A stretch of DNA of 64,000 bases from Apis mellifera (Eukaryota; Arthropoda; Insecta; Hymenoptera; Apidae). Every line of letters starts with the position of its first letter. The first letter of the stretch is position 1. Both the position numbers and the translations under genes were made by a program. The notes below the pieces were generated by a model. It saw only the letters and a program-made list of their open reading frames with translations. It had not been told where the DNA came from and made no database searches. The DNA is taken from the NCBI RefSeq assembly GCF_003254395.2, contig NC_037638.1:14033086-14097085 (forward strand), given 5' to 3'. This document shows, in pieces, positions 12,696 to 26,458 of this stretch.

Positions 12696-12833
12696 CAATC
12701 AATTTGCCCTCACGGAAGTGGTGGGGGCTCTTTAGAGGATGGAGGTAGCCCAAAAAGCGAAGGTGCTAATAGTCAAGATCAAGAACAAACTAAAGAATTA
12801 ACCGGCAAATTACCATTTTGCGAGATACAATGA
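12696..12833 (+). other. In-frame 45-codon extension after the Hk UGA stop (candidate readthrough)
   Basis: After the TGA at 12693-12695 the same frame stays open for 45 codons, beginning QSICPHGSGGGSLEDGGSPK and ending GKLPFCEIQ before a second TGA at 12831-12833. Its composition (close to half G+C) contrasts sharply with the AT-rich DNA that follows immediately. That is what a translated segment looks like here, not a 3' UTR. Ser/Gly/acidic composition suggests a disordered tail. Readthrough, an alternative 3' splice, or a recently lost C-terminal extension would each explain it. Confidence 0.6.
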
Positions 12834-13083
12834 AACAAAATGTTAGATATATTTACATATATTCAGACGTAATTTGATCTTGATGAATGAAATTGGATCG
12901 ATTAAAATTGAATTCAAGATGACAAAATTGTGCCAAGAAAGGTCACATAAAGTTAAACGAAAAAGAAAAAAATATTAATTATTAGTGCACGTTGTCCCAT
13001 ACTCAACGTGTCAAACGAAAATACATGTACATATTATGTACTTATATCCACGTAAAAATGAATCAACGACAATACTTATAAAT

Positions 13084-13113
13084 ACGATTGCAATTGCAAT
13101 TGCAATTGCAATT
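13084..13113. repeat. Short (GCAATT)n tandem
   Basis: Four head-to-tail copies of GCAATT, hence a run of overlapping CAATTG palindromes, in the Hk 3' UTR region. Confidence 0.7.
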
Positions 13114-13395
13114 AAAATTATAAATAATTAGCGAGAAATATTTGCAAGATAAATTCCAAACATAATTTTCATTCCTTGATACATCTGTACAATTATCCTT
13201 TTTGCAATTTTCTTGGAATAGATGAATTTAAATACACGAAAAAGAGATTTAAAATTATTTGATTATAAGTTTAAAGAAAAATGTTCTTTATGAATCTATT
13301 CACAATTTCCTATGCAAAGTATTCATTCGAAATTAGATAAAATTATTGTAGATTCTTTATTAGAATTATGTAAGATAATATAGTTATTTCCTTTT

Positions 13396-13434
13396 GAAAA
13401 CTTTAAAAAAATTTTGAAAACTTTAAAAAAATTC
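13396..13434. repeat. Tandem duplication of a 19-20-mer
   Basis: TTTTGAAAACTTTAAAAAAA is present twice in direct tandem, followed by TTC. Likely replication slippage. Confidence 0.7.
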
Positions 13435-16400
13435 TTTATATCATTTTATTTTATTCTTTCACGCATTTTATCTATGCTTCAAAAAAATCAAATATGTACA
13501 TCACAAAAATAAGTTGAATGAAACGCGGCAAATTTACGATCTCGTATATTATTGATATATTTTTCAATGTATTAATTCGAACCTTACCACTACTGTTCCT
13601 TTCACTATCAATCATTTGTTCGACCCTTTCTTATCAAATATCACGTAAATAATTCTTGCTATACCCTTCATAATTACAGATCAGCTCGAGTTAGTTAACT
13701 AGTCATTTTACCAGTTAACTAACCGAATAAATTATGTAGGATAGGTAAGTGGTATAGGCGAATAAATATATAAATAAATAGGCGTACTTAAGGTAAGTTG
13801 TTAAATAAGTATGTAAATAAATAGATAGATAAATAATAAATAGATAGATATATGAAAGCACGAAGAGCGATAAACATAAAAATTATATGAAATTTCATGT
13901 AAGAAAAAATACATGATAACACTCGGAAAAAAAAAGATAATGACAAGGAATAAAGATTTTGTAGATTGTTACGTATATGAAGTGTGATATAAGAACGTTT
14001 CGATTCTACTCTCGTTGGATTCGTTCAACTATCTGCTGTCTCTTATGAATATTTATAATGTATCTATATGCAATGTCTTAGAGCAATGTCTTTTTTGCAT
14101 TTGATTCTTTGAATGAAAACCGTCCTAATGACATGATACTGCGTAAAACCTCGTAAATTAATAAAGTCATTTTCAAATTATATCATTCACGAATTGGATA
14201 AAATGAAGTATCTATAAAGATGAAATTTGTGTACATTTCATGCATATATAATAAAAATGAGAATAGGATGTGAAAAAATAAAATAAATAAATAATAATTA
14301 AAAGATGAAAAAAAGATGAGGAAAAAGAAATGACTTGGATAAAATTTGAATTAAATTTAAATGAATTTAATCAAATTCCGACATAATATAAAAATGATGA
14401 AATAATAGAAAGTTCCGATCGTTGATAATTGTAAGTATATAATACTTTAGTATTATTCATAATTATTAATTGCTACAATTACATTGACATTTAGTGATTT
14501 TTTGATCTGTAGTGTGTATTAAAGTAGAATATAATAGATATACATATTACATACACACTCAGATAATATGGCATATCTCGTTGGTGAGATTGGTCTCAGT
14601 AACTTTGAGATTAACTATCGGAAAAAAATTGATAAAATTCGAGTATCAATCATTGGCATATGAATATGCTATAAATATGCCAATTACGCTGGCTAAGTTG
14701 TAGCTAAGCTTTCACTAATTACGCTAATTATTTAGCGATTTTTCATGCAAATTACAATCTTTATATTTTCCACTCAAATTTTTATCAGAACATAATGATA
14801 TATAATAACTTCATAATATGAACAAATTCATTAAATAAACGTATAGAGACGAGATCATATATATTTATCAAAAACATGGCAATTAAACAAATTAGAAAAC
14901 TGTCATGCAAATTTTCAGAGAATCCAACAATTTCAAGAATTTCAAATCATTAGAAAGAAATTAAACTGCCAAAACGTCGATCATTTTGTTGTTAATTAAA
15001 TAATTATGGTGCGAACGATCGTTAAAATACACGAAATGCCTCAATTGTGTTCCGCGCCAATAATCTCAATGTAATCAATAATAATTGATAAAATATGATT
15101 TAAAGCTAGATAAGAAAGAATAAATAGAAATGAAGAAAAGAAAATAAAAAAAAATAAAGGTAAAGAAAGAGGTTGGAAAATAAGAGCAATATAAAAATTG
15201 TCAAGATATGATATATTTAATTATAAATCAAATTGAAAATAAATAGATAAATCTTTTATATAAATTGATAAAAACTTGATACTTTTCAAACATTTTTATC
15301 AACTTTATGTTCAAAGCAAAATTGTTCATTCATTATTTAACTTTTAACGATTCTTTGAATTGATCATATTCAAAGTTGATATTCATTCAAGATGTATTTA
15401 TGACATGATTTATGCTTTTTATAAATAGATAGGTAGAACATATATATATAAAAAATTGATATAAGATTCAATATTTTTTATTAAAAGCCTTCAAGAAACA
15501 AATATATATATAATCAGTCTATGAATTGATATGTTACCCATTTAAATACACGTTATTTGATTATTTTTGTTCATAAAATTAATTATTATCTTTTAATTAT
15601 AAATAAAAAAAAAAGTACAAGAAACTGATTAATTACAATTATAATTGAAGATCGATAAAATTTTATGTGATTAAATCGAACGAATAAAATCTATTTTTAA
15701 TGAAATCTATTGATATAATTTATCATTAATAAATTGATATAATTTATCAATCGAGTATTTAATTAAAAAATATTTAAATAGAAAAAAATTTAATTAATTA
15801 GTATTGTATACTATACATGTATAAGTCAAGTATATAATGTTATCAAATTGGATTTAATTAATATCGTATTATATATATAAAATTGAGAGTTATATTTACA
15901 CATTATATTATATATATTACATATATTATATACATACATATAATATAATATATTATATTATATATATTAATATTTATATTAATATTATTTTAATTTTTTT
16001 AATTATATTAATATATATATCACATATATCTATTTATTGTGTATTTTTAGCAATTGTCATAAAATGAAAGTACTCATAAATTTAATAGTAACTTTTTTTT
16101 TAAATTGACATGTCTTCTACCTATCTATCTTTTTTTATGATAAAAAAAAAGATATAATAAGATTCAATTTAAATAAAAATACCCAACATAAGTATAGTTT
16201 TATCAATTATATATACAAATATATTATTTACGCTAAAATTTTAAAATGTATATCTTTTACACATATACATTTCGTAAAATATTTTATTTTTTTAAAATAC
16301 AATTATATTGTCATATTGAAAAAAACCCTAAAATCCTAGGGGCCAAAAATGGGGTTATTAATCATTATCCAAATTGTTGTTATTTGCGATGTATTGAATG

Positions 16401-19400
16401 TATTTTCTATCCTGCCGACTTCTTTCTTTCCCTAAAATTACGATTGAAATAAACAGGATAATTCATTGAATAAGTAAAGCTAATACGATTAAAAGAATGT
16501 AAAACAGATTTTCATAAAACAAAACATTTTCAAAATTTTTCGAAAACTTATACATTCTAAGCAATGTATTAAGTATTTAGGAAATTATTTTGAAATGATT
16601 ATAAATAAAAGAAACATGTTATTTTGTGCATTACTCTATTACACCTTCTTTATTATTATCATCTTGCTAGTTACATATAAGTTTACATGTATGCACATGT
16701 GTAAACATGGAAAAATAGAATTTATTTTTTTTTGTAAATCTTATCAAAACAAATTACATGTATATTAATGATATATTATTTTGATTAATTACCATATCAT
16801 TACCGTATAATATTTTTTTCAATTGATTTTTTATGAATAAAAATAAATTATTTTTTTTATTGAAAATATTTATTATTTATTATTTATATTAATGTAATAT
16901 TATTTATATTATTTATATTTATTATTTATTATTTATATTAACATATATTAACGTAAATACGTTATATTAACGTAATTCATAATTTATTTTTCTTATACAT
17001 ACTATATTTTTTATTATTTTTTTTACACATATTATATCATTATGTATCAATATTATCGGATAAATATTTCATCATACATATTAAATTTTTAAATCATAAA
17101 AGTGATTGAATATATTACTAAATTCATTTAGACAGAAAACATTATTTTTCTTTTTTATTTCTGATATGAATTATTATTTCCACGTCATATTCTTTTTTTT
17201 TAATATGAATATATAGTTATGATATAATAAAATTTATTAAATTGTATCGTATTATTGAATTGCATTGTGCGTATCGTGATATAATATGATAAAAAAGAGA
17301 GACTCATCTTTATAATTGATATATATTATGACATATATATTTTATTTTAAGTTTTTTTCTCTTTTCGCTTCATTCCACTTTTATATCTTTTATATATAAT
17401 TTGTATTTTCTTTTTTATTTTTATTTTTAACTAATAATCTTTCCTTATTAGTTTTGATACTCAAATTTCAATAACAAATCTATCATTAACATAAGTATAA
17501 CATGAAGATTACAATATTAAGGATATTATACACAAATGTTGAGAATAGATTTACTACATTAGAAAAGTATAGATAATATAATTTAATATTTGAAATATCT
17601 TCAGGAATAAATTTTTTCTTTTGAACTAATAGAATTAACGAGATTAACTATTTATAAGATTAATAAGATTAACAAATAAAACGAGATTAATCCTTAATAT
17701 TTACTGTTCTTTTAAAAAAACATTCATAATTATGAATATTTATCTATAATAACCATATATTTACAAACACTCTGAATTTTATTTTTATTATATGTCAATA
17801 GTTTATTGTATTAAACATCTAATAAAAACGAAAATGTAGTAAAATAAAAATAATGTTATTACAAAGTATTGCTTTTCTAAAATAGAAAATAATTAATAAA
17901 AATAAGTTATTTTAAAAATCTATAATAAAAATAAGTTATTTTAAGAATCTATAATTTTTTAAAACAACATTTATTCTTCATAGACAATTTTAAGTAGTAC
18001 ATAGTTAAGTACAAATTATTAAATTTGTTTGTATTTTTAATTTTCATTTATTTTTTAAATAAACTTTTATAATATATCTTTAATAATTTATATACAATTC
18101 TTTATTTTTTTAATATCTCAATATTTCTTCATTGTATTTTCTTCAATTATTGACTCGTATAATTTACAATATTTTATTACAAAAATAAAATGTCACTATT
18201 TCGTATAAATCTTCTCTATATTTTTTTGTTTTATATGTTTTTCTATATCGATTCAAAAAATCTCTATTCAGAAATATTTAAATTCAAAAATTATACAAGA
18301 CATTTCATGAAATTAATATTTTAATTTAAATTTTATTTTAATTTGACAACACGGACAAAATGTCTTGAATCATAGAATAGAAAATCTCCAATAGAAATCT
18401 CCGTCATATAATTTGTTGCAAAAAATATTAGAATGTTCTTTATAGATATTAAATCATTATATATAAATTGTATCACATGAAATTTATTAATCCCATTCAT
18501 TGTTATTGCACTTCATAGATCATTTGGCATATTAATTTTTAATTAAAAATATATCAAATTTTAATTATTTGCCAATACAATTTTTTATACAGGTTTTTAG
18601 ATTTCATTTTATCAAAAAATTTAAAAAATAATGTGTCAAATCTACAATGAAAGATGATGGAAGATCTGTACTCATGATAAATTCAATAAAGATGCTTTGA
18701 ATTAACATAAATAAATATAATATAAAATATAGAAAAACACATAAAATAAAAAATATATGAAAGATGAAGTACAAAAAAACTTAGTTATTTATTTTTATAA
18801 CAAATTCAAATTAATATAACAAAGAAATGTTGCAGTGTTAAAAAATAAAAAATTATATATAAATTATTAAAAATAAAATATTTAAAAAATTTAGTTAAAA
18901 TAAATAAAAATAGAATATAAGTTTATTTATACATATAAATAATATTTATATAAAATCGTTTATGTAATAAAAGAATATTTTTATATAATTCTAAATTTTT
19001 AAAATAAATAATTTATTTTTTGCTATTATATATTAAAACATATAAAGCTTTTATTTTATAATAACATTGTTATTTTATTACTTTTTTATTTTACTAGAAA
19101 TTTAAAACAATGAATTATTAATATAATGAAGATAAAATTCAAAATGTATAAAAGTATATGATTACTATTCTACATGTCATTAATTATGGATATTATTTAG
19201 CCATGATTGTTATCAGTGATTGAAATCGCTAAAAAATAAAAACAAGTTTATTTTCATTCATTTCTAAATAAAATCCTTATTTTATAAAAGTGAAAAAATT
19301 ATGAAATTTTTTTTAACAATGAAATCTAAAAATTGCATAGAGAATGGGCAAATTATAAATGCATAATGTAAATATATTTGTCATAAATTGTGTATGAGAA

Positions 19401-19426
19401 TGAAATGTAGGAAAGAAATTAATAAT

Positions 19427-22400
19427 TCACTGATCACACATTGGTAAATTTATAATAAAAAAAACATTCAATTCTATAAGGATAGCAAATATTAGAAATA
19501 TCATATATAGAAATAAACATATAATTCCTACTTTCTTGTTCAATTTAAATTTAAAACATGCTATAACTGTATAAAGAACAATTACGCAAATAATTGTCGA
19601 AAATACACTATACTTTAAAGCTCCTGATTCAATTTCCACATATCTTTTTTCCATGAGACATTTTATCATCCATGGTAAACCCAAACAAAGTAAGATGTCA
19701 AGAATATTTGCTCCCAATGTATTACTCATTGCCATATTTCCGTCGCCTATACATACATATATTCATAAAATCTTTTATATATATATTCATTCATTATACT
19801 CATTCATTTATGAGTTTTATAAAAATATAAAAAATATTAATATTAAAAACAAAAAATAAAAGAAAAAAAGAAAAATAGATAATTTACCTTGCCTTGCTAA
19901 AATTACAATTGACGCAACTTCTGGCATATTTCCACCAGCTGCTAGAAATGTAAGACCCATGATGGAATCGGGGATACCTATGATATCACCGATAACCGTT
20001 GTCATCCAAGAAACTAAATACGAAGATATCCCAATCCAAATGATGCACATGATAAAAGTCAACGGATACCAATGTTTCAATCGTTCAATCTTAGGATCTG
20101 GTATCGTTATAAATAATAAAAATTTCAATGGCCAACCAAACATGAACCAACATTTTTCAATAATAGTTCGCTCTATTGGCCAAGTGAATAAATATTCTGC
20201 AAACATATATAATACGATGTATTTTTTATATTTATATTTACATTTTTTATTCTATTTAAAAAACAATATCATATAGATAATATAATATTATATAAAGTTA
20301 TAATATACTACAGTATACCAAAAATTGAACGCTTTATTGATTTTTCAAAATTCTCTACATTTTCAGGATCATGTATCCGATTCTGTTCTCTTTCTAATTC
20401 CTGGATATTCGAATTCTTTCTATGGTCCACAACAACTGCATTGTTTTGAGGACGCAGTTTATATGAACAATTAGGAGGCAAATTCTCATTCAAATTCTCG
20501 TCAATAGTGAATACTATGATCAATAATAAAAAATATTTTTTGTTATTTAATATATAATTATTTTCTAAAATTTTTCAACGAACAACCGAGCAAATGATAA
20601 ATGATTGAAAAATATATATAGATATTAATATCACTTACTTGTCATAGACTTGGAATTAAAAGAAATTTTATCATAACACAATCTAATATGTTTACCACAA
20701 AAGAGCAAAATTAGATAAAAACAAAATAATATTAACAAAATCATTGCTTCGTACCATTGAATCTTTGCATCCCACATTATTATTACCAATGTTCCAACAG
20801 ATATCACATACATTAAACAATCTCGCGATAATACTTGCCATTCTAATGATATTGCCTATATCAAAAAGAATAAAAAATCAATTAGAAATTATTAGAAATT
20901 AAGAAATAACATCATCAAGATATACTTGAATGAGACAAATAATATAACGTTAACAAGATTAGTAGATAATAAATAAAAAAGATAAATATTCGATATAATC
21001 GATTTAAATACAGTTAAAAAAGATATTTATCATCTTTTATCTAAAAAACTTTACTTTGACGAGAAGATTGTATGAGATATTGATATATATATTTACATAT
21101 CAATATTTGCTAAAAAATACTTCATGTACATATGAATATATGAATATCTATATGAATATATTATACAATCAGTCACAGAAATTTTTATATATCATCTTAT
21201 AAAAAAATTCATAATCTGAAAATTCTATTTTTAATAAATTATATATAAAATATTTTTTTTTTTGTGGAAAATCTCCTTGAAGAAATGAAAAATTTTAGTA
21301 TTATTTAGTAATATAGTATTATTTTTATATTATTTTAAATATAATTTTGAATATTTTTTTCATTAGTATGAAAAGATAAATTTTAAACATTTTATAATTT
21401 AAGATTTTAATTTATATTAATTTATCTCATCAATAAAAAATCTCATTACTATTATATTACTATTATTATATTAAAAATTATATTTTAAAAACCAAAAAAA
21501 TTATTTTATCTAATAATAATATTTACTAAAAAATTGAAATTGCAAGATATTAAAATATTCAAAAAACACTTCTGAAGGATCAATTTTAAAGATCCAAATA
21601 ATATTTATTATACAAAAATATTAATTGAAACTTATTTAATAATTGTAATTTGTATTAGATGAAACAAAACAAAAAAAAAAATAAAAATATTCTTCATTAT
21701 ATCATTATGCAATCTATTTTTGTCTTTCGGTTTTTTTTAACTTTGAACTTAAAATTGCTGATAATTTGATAAATAAATTTTAATCGATATTTTTGTCTAT
21801 CAACTTTTATTTTGATCTCTGAAATTGGTCCTTTAAAAATGTTCCATAAATATATCAACATATATTTTATTCTTGCTTTATATATTCAAAATTATATATA
21901 TATATCATTAAAAATTGAATAATTAAATTTTTATTTAACGTTATATTTTTGAGATGATATATAATGTATGAAAATTTTTTAATTAATTATATACATGTAC
22001 ACATATATTTGATTATTCTAAATAAGAAGAATATTATTATATGATAAATGTTAATATCATTTACATAATAAACCACTTTATTTTCGATTTCATAATTATA
22101 ATAATTTTCATAACAATTATTTTCAAATATATAAATACAATATATTTTAATAAATAATACACTCACATAAAAAGTCATCAACGCTCCACAAGCTGGAGTT
22201 GCAAAAGTATCGAATACAGCGCTACCAACAACTGTACCGGCACCAAGATCTGATTCGGTTAAAAACGTTCCAATAACATTCACAAACAATTCAGGAAAAG
22301 AACTAGCCATTGCAAGAAATGTCGCTCCAGCAACATCGGTACTTATATTCAAACTAATGCATATACGATCAACGGCTGGTAATAAATAATCATGACAAAC

Positions 22401-25066
22401 AAATGCCGTCAATAGAAAACAATATAATCCAAGGAAAGCATGTAATATTACTGCTCCATGACGTCGCTGTTCGTATGTGAATAAATCCTCAGGAAAATCA
22501 TGTATCGAACGATCCGTACATTTCTTGTCTTCTTTTTTCTGTTTAATCATAAAGTACCTCTGTTTTTCATTATCTTTCACCACTTGTTTTATCATTTCGT
22601 TTTTCACTAATGATTCATTCACTTCATGTGCTCGAATAATATTGGCCGAAATCGGGAACGATTCTATAAGTGAAACATTTCTTTCTCTTTCTCAAAGCTA
22701 TAAAAAATATTAAATAGTAAAAAACAAGTGAATACGTAAAAATTTTTAATTTATAGTTACAACTGCAAACTTGTTTAATTAATTTAAATGTATCAATCAA
22801 TATTTTTATAAAAACATATCTTTTTGATTTGGATAATCAAATGATTATTTGAATGTAGAGAATTTATAAAATTAATAAATTAAATGTCCTCTATAGTGAG
22901 ACTTCTCTTGAATTATACGATAGAATCAAATCATTTCATCGTATACAAATAAAAAAATAAATACTTACTTTATATAATTTTCATTATTGTAGTATTTGAC
23001 ACTATTAAACTACGCACCAAATTATAATGAATGCGCTTTCAGACGAATAAATTCAAAATATATTATAAACTTAAAATATATTATAAACTTATAAAACAAT
23101 TGACAAATAAAACATGTAGTAGATTTTCATATCATCAATTTGTTTGATTGTTTTAACAAATTTGTTAAAATATTGGTTTCATTTTTTCATTCATTTTCAT
23201 TCATAATTTTATATTAGTTATGAAACAAGTCTCATCATATAGAGAATATTTTATAAAATATTACAATATTTTATAAAAAAAGGATATTTTACTATTATTA
23301 CATAATTATGAATAAAAAAAGGATAAAATATTTTATTAAAAAATTGTAAAAAAATATGAAAGAAATATAAATAAATAATATAAATAAAAAAAACGTAATA
23401 TACTTGTGTTATTATATATATAAATTTATTATATATAAATATTATATAAAACAAAATATTTTTATTGTTTTATGATATAAATATTTTTGATATATTGCAA
23501 TGTATATATAAGCAATGTAATCTTCATTAAATTATAATATTCCATTCAAAAATTTTTCACAATATCTGTTAATAGATACAAAAATGATACAGAAAAATTA
23601 TTATTTTATATTTTATTTTTTTTACAATTTTTTACAATTTTGATTATGTTCTTCAATACATCAATCAATCATTTTTATCGTTTTATATTATGTAATCTTT
23701 TTTTTAGGTAATTTTTTTTTATTTACATTTTTTCATTTAATTTTTTTCATTCAAAATATTCTAATTAAATAAAAATGTATAATTTTAAAATCAATATATA
23801 CATTATTTGCAATAAATATTTCTTTCATATTTTTCATTTCTTTTTTATTATCTTTTAATTAAGCTTCAATCAATATATCTTTATTTTATTTATTCTTTTA
23901 AATTTTAAATTAATTTTAAATTTTATTATTATTTATACGCATTTATACATACCATATACTGTCATATATATTATAAATATACGCAAGCACAAATCTTTGC
24001 CAGAAAAACTCTGGCACATATATTATATGAGATAATTCCTTTAATTAATCGTAGAAATTAAACAAATGAGCAAGTTGCTATATAAAAATATTAATTAAAA
24101 CTTATTTATTCAATTTTAATAAATTGAAGTTTCTGTTAAAAACGAGATAAAAATAAAATGATACCATTTGATCTATTTCCATTTATTACTGTCTATTCAT
24201 TTAACGCAAATTTAAATTGTTTATAATTTAATAAATAACTTTATTTGTAACTTTATTGTAACTAATAATATATTTAATATATTAATTTTTATATTTAATT
24301 TAATGTCTAAAATCAATCAAAGATATTATACGAATATATTAAAATATTCTCTGTGTAGAGTGCGCGCGCGTTTTATTTAAAATTATCATGATAATTTTTG
24401 TTATTATTATTATTAACAAATTTAAATAGAACTTAAATGATTTCAAAGAATGCATATTCTAGTATTTTTTATGTTTTTATGAATGTATGTATTAAAGATT
24501 TATGAAAATTAACTTTGATATAGCTCATTTTTTATAAAATTATTGATTTATGCTAAGAAATGATTACTTTAGAATATATTTCAATTTGAATTTTATAAAA
24601 TCTTATTATATGAAAGATAAAGAACACGCGGTTATATTTGCTTATCATGTTTTTTTATCTTTCATATAATAAATTTAAATTAGTATCTCCTAAATTTATA
24701 ATTTTTTTACATGGTATTTAATATTTTTATAAAATGTTAAATTGTATCGAATAATATATTAAAAGATATATGATTCCTTTTAAAAAGTAAAATTGATCTT
24801 CATAAATCCTTGACGCATCCACATAAAAAAAACTAAATACTAAAATATGCATAATATATCAGAACATGTAATCCTTTGCAATCATTTAATTTTTTTTCAA
24901 ATATTTTTTACTGCAATATATATATTTATATATTTGATATAGTTATATAAAGAATTATGTATTAAATTAATTGAACCTTACCATTTTCAAGAATCGCATA
25001 AGTTATCGAAACAGATATCAAGAGCACAATGATACACGTGTAACTTTTCAAGGATTGTATAATCAT
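19427..25066 (-). CDS. Second K+-dependent Na+/Ca2+ exchanger (NCKX/SLC24 family)
   Basis: Minus-strand exons, 5' to 3': 25066-24982, 22690-22167, 20855-20639, 20513-20319, 20196-19888 and 19746-19427, all GT-AG, total 1650 bases, 549 residues plus stop. Seen: an N-terminal signal-like helix (MIIQSLKSYTCIIVLLISVS), a hydrophilic luminal stretch, the alpha-1 repeat at about 149-200 (AGATFLAMASSFPELF, GTVVGSAVFDTF), two helices in exon 3, a charged cytosolic loop (exon 4), and the alpha-2 repeat at about 421-470 (GLTFLAAGGNMPEVAS, SNTLGANILDILLCLG). Expected role: Na+-driven Ca2+ plus K+ extrusion. Two alpha-repeat positions differ from the usual family motifs: Asp for the usual Asn in AVFN, and Gly-Asn for the usual Thr-Ser in AAGTS. 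Exon 2 uses the AG just before AAAGAG (acceptor at 22691-22692), the choice that keeps the frame open. Intron positions match the first NCKX, less one intron. Confidence 0.92.
21550..21858. repeat. Foldback dispersed element, copy D
   Basis: In intron 2 of the second NCKX. Left: TTAAAATATTC then GGATCAATTTTAAAGATCC. Right: GATCTCTGAAATTGGTCC then ATAAATATATCAA. Its inner arms appear in the order opposite to copies E and H, so insertions occur in both orientations. Confidence 0.65.
24040..24342. repeat. Foldback dispersed element, copy E
   Basis: In intron 1 of the second NCKX. Contains TTGCTATATAAAAATATTAA on the left, as in copy F, and ATTGTTTATAATTTAATAAA then TCTAAAATCAATCAAAGAT and ACGAATATATTAA on the right. 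Confidence 0.65.
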
Positions 25067-26146
25067 TTCGCGTATACCTTTCGGATGTTATCTATGAAAT
25101 ATTGTTTTTCAATGTGAATTGTTTGCTAAAATACGTTAAACTACTTTTTAAGAAATGGTCTTCGCATTTATGTTACATTACGTTCAACTGATTACTCCCT
25201 TCCTAACGGCCATCTAGACATTGTTATTATCTCTTTAATCATTGTCAACATATTGTCATTAGTCGATAACAATAATGAAATCCGATTTTAAAATCTCTTT
25301 ACAAGTAATTGCGTGACAAGTTAGATATCTTCACTAAAAGAAGACTATTAAACAATCTCTCAATTAACAGTGATAATAATTTCAATAATTTGACACACCA
25401 ATCATAATCATGTCTTACAAACATCATTTTTATATTTTTATTATTTATATTATATTTTTTTATTTTTGTTTACAAATTGCATTACATTAACTAAAATTGT
25501 TTTTTTCATATTATTTATCTTATTCTATTATATTAAAAATATAATTTAATAATTCCGCATTTAATAATCTCAAATTGCTGAAATTCCTACTATCAGAATT
25601 TTACCATACTTCGTATTTCTTTTTGCCAATTTATATATTTCAATGTAAAGCACACTAATTTTATACATTTTTATATATTCTGATTTTATACATTCTGTAT
25701 AATAATAATGATACAGAAAAATATTTAGGTATATAAATTATATAAATAAACTAAATCTCGTAAATTGAATGATTATATTCCTCTTTTATTTCATACTAAC
25801 TAATTATGATACTATTTATATTTTTTATTATAAATATCACTTATCACTAAAAAAAATTAAAAAACTATTTTTTTAATAAAATTAATATGACAATGAAAAA
25901 GACGCATATATCTTCTTATACATATGATAAATCTTATAATGATAAAATAGCAAAATAAAAAATTTATTCAAGCACAAAACTATACATTTTTTGATTTATA
26001 AAATAGAAATTAACAAAATTTTAGAGAAGATGAAGAAGTAACATTAATCAATACTTATTATATTGCAATCTTGCTATTTCTTCATCAGTTATATCTCAAA
26101 TGTTATATAAATATAATATGTATGTAATGTTATCCAAATGAATAAA

Positions 26147-26186
<40 letters not shown>

Positions 26187-26458
26187 CTTAATACATGCAA
26201 GGATATATTTATATGTATTATACATGTATAACATACAAAATATATTATGTAAATATATAATTTATGATTTTATCTTCAAAATTTTGTTCTTAAATATACA
26301 TTTAATCATACACTGATATCAAATGAAATAAAGTTAAAGTATTTTTATAATATTTGTAAAATATAATGCAACATATAATATATATACAAACATTATGATA
26401 TAAAATTATATCATTTGATAAATTAAAATCTTTTGATTAATATGCTTGCATTCATTTG
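25067..26458. other. Spacer between the second NCKX start and the SLC35B1 stop
   Basis: About 25067-25330 is less AT-rich and is probably the NCKX promoter and 5' UTR. The rest is AT-rich without a gene and includes a TA run at 26156-26184. The last few hundred bases before 26459 are probably the SLC35B1 3' UTR. Confidence 0.45.
26156..26184. repeat. (AT)n microsatellite
   Basis: Uninterrupted TA run downstream of SLC35B1. Confidence 0.9.

Larger units (their letters stand above)
12834..19426. other. Long intergenic AT-rich region between Hk and the second NCKX
   Basis: Contains the Hk 3' UTR (probably several hundred bases from 12834) and then about 5 kb of A+T-rich sequence without a credible gene; short frames at 14512-14703 and 16246-16452 show no family features. 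Includes a GCAATT tandem near 13087, a duplicated 19-20-mer at 13396-13434 and many AT runs. Both flanking genes point into it, so the two 3' UTRs probably share it. Confidence 0.5.

Noticed and set aside
22031..22166. Extension of the second NCKX exon beyond TFY
   Set aside because: A good GTGAGT donor lies at the end of the conserved segment and the continuation is AT-rich intron sequence.
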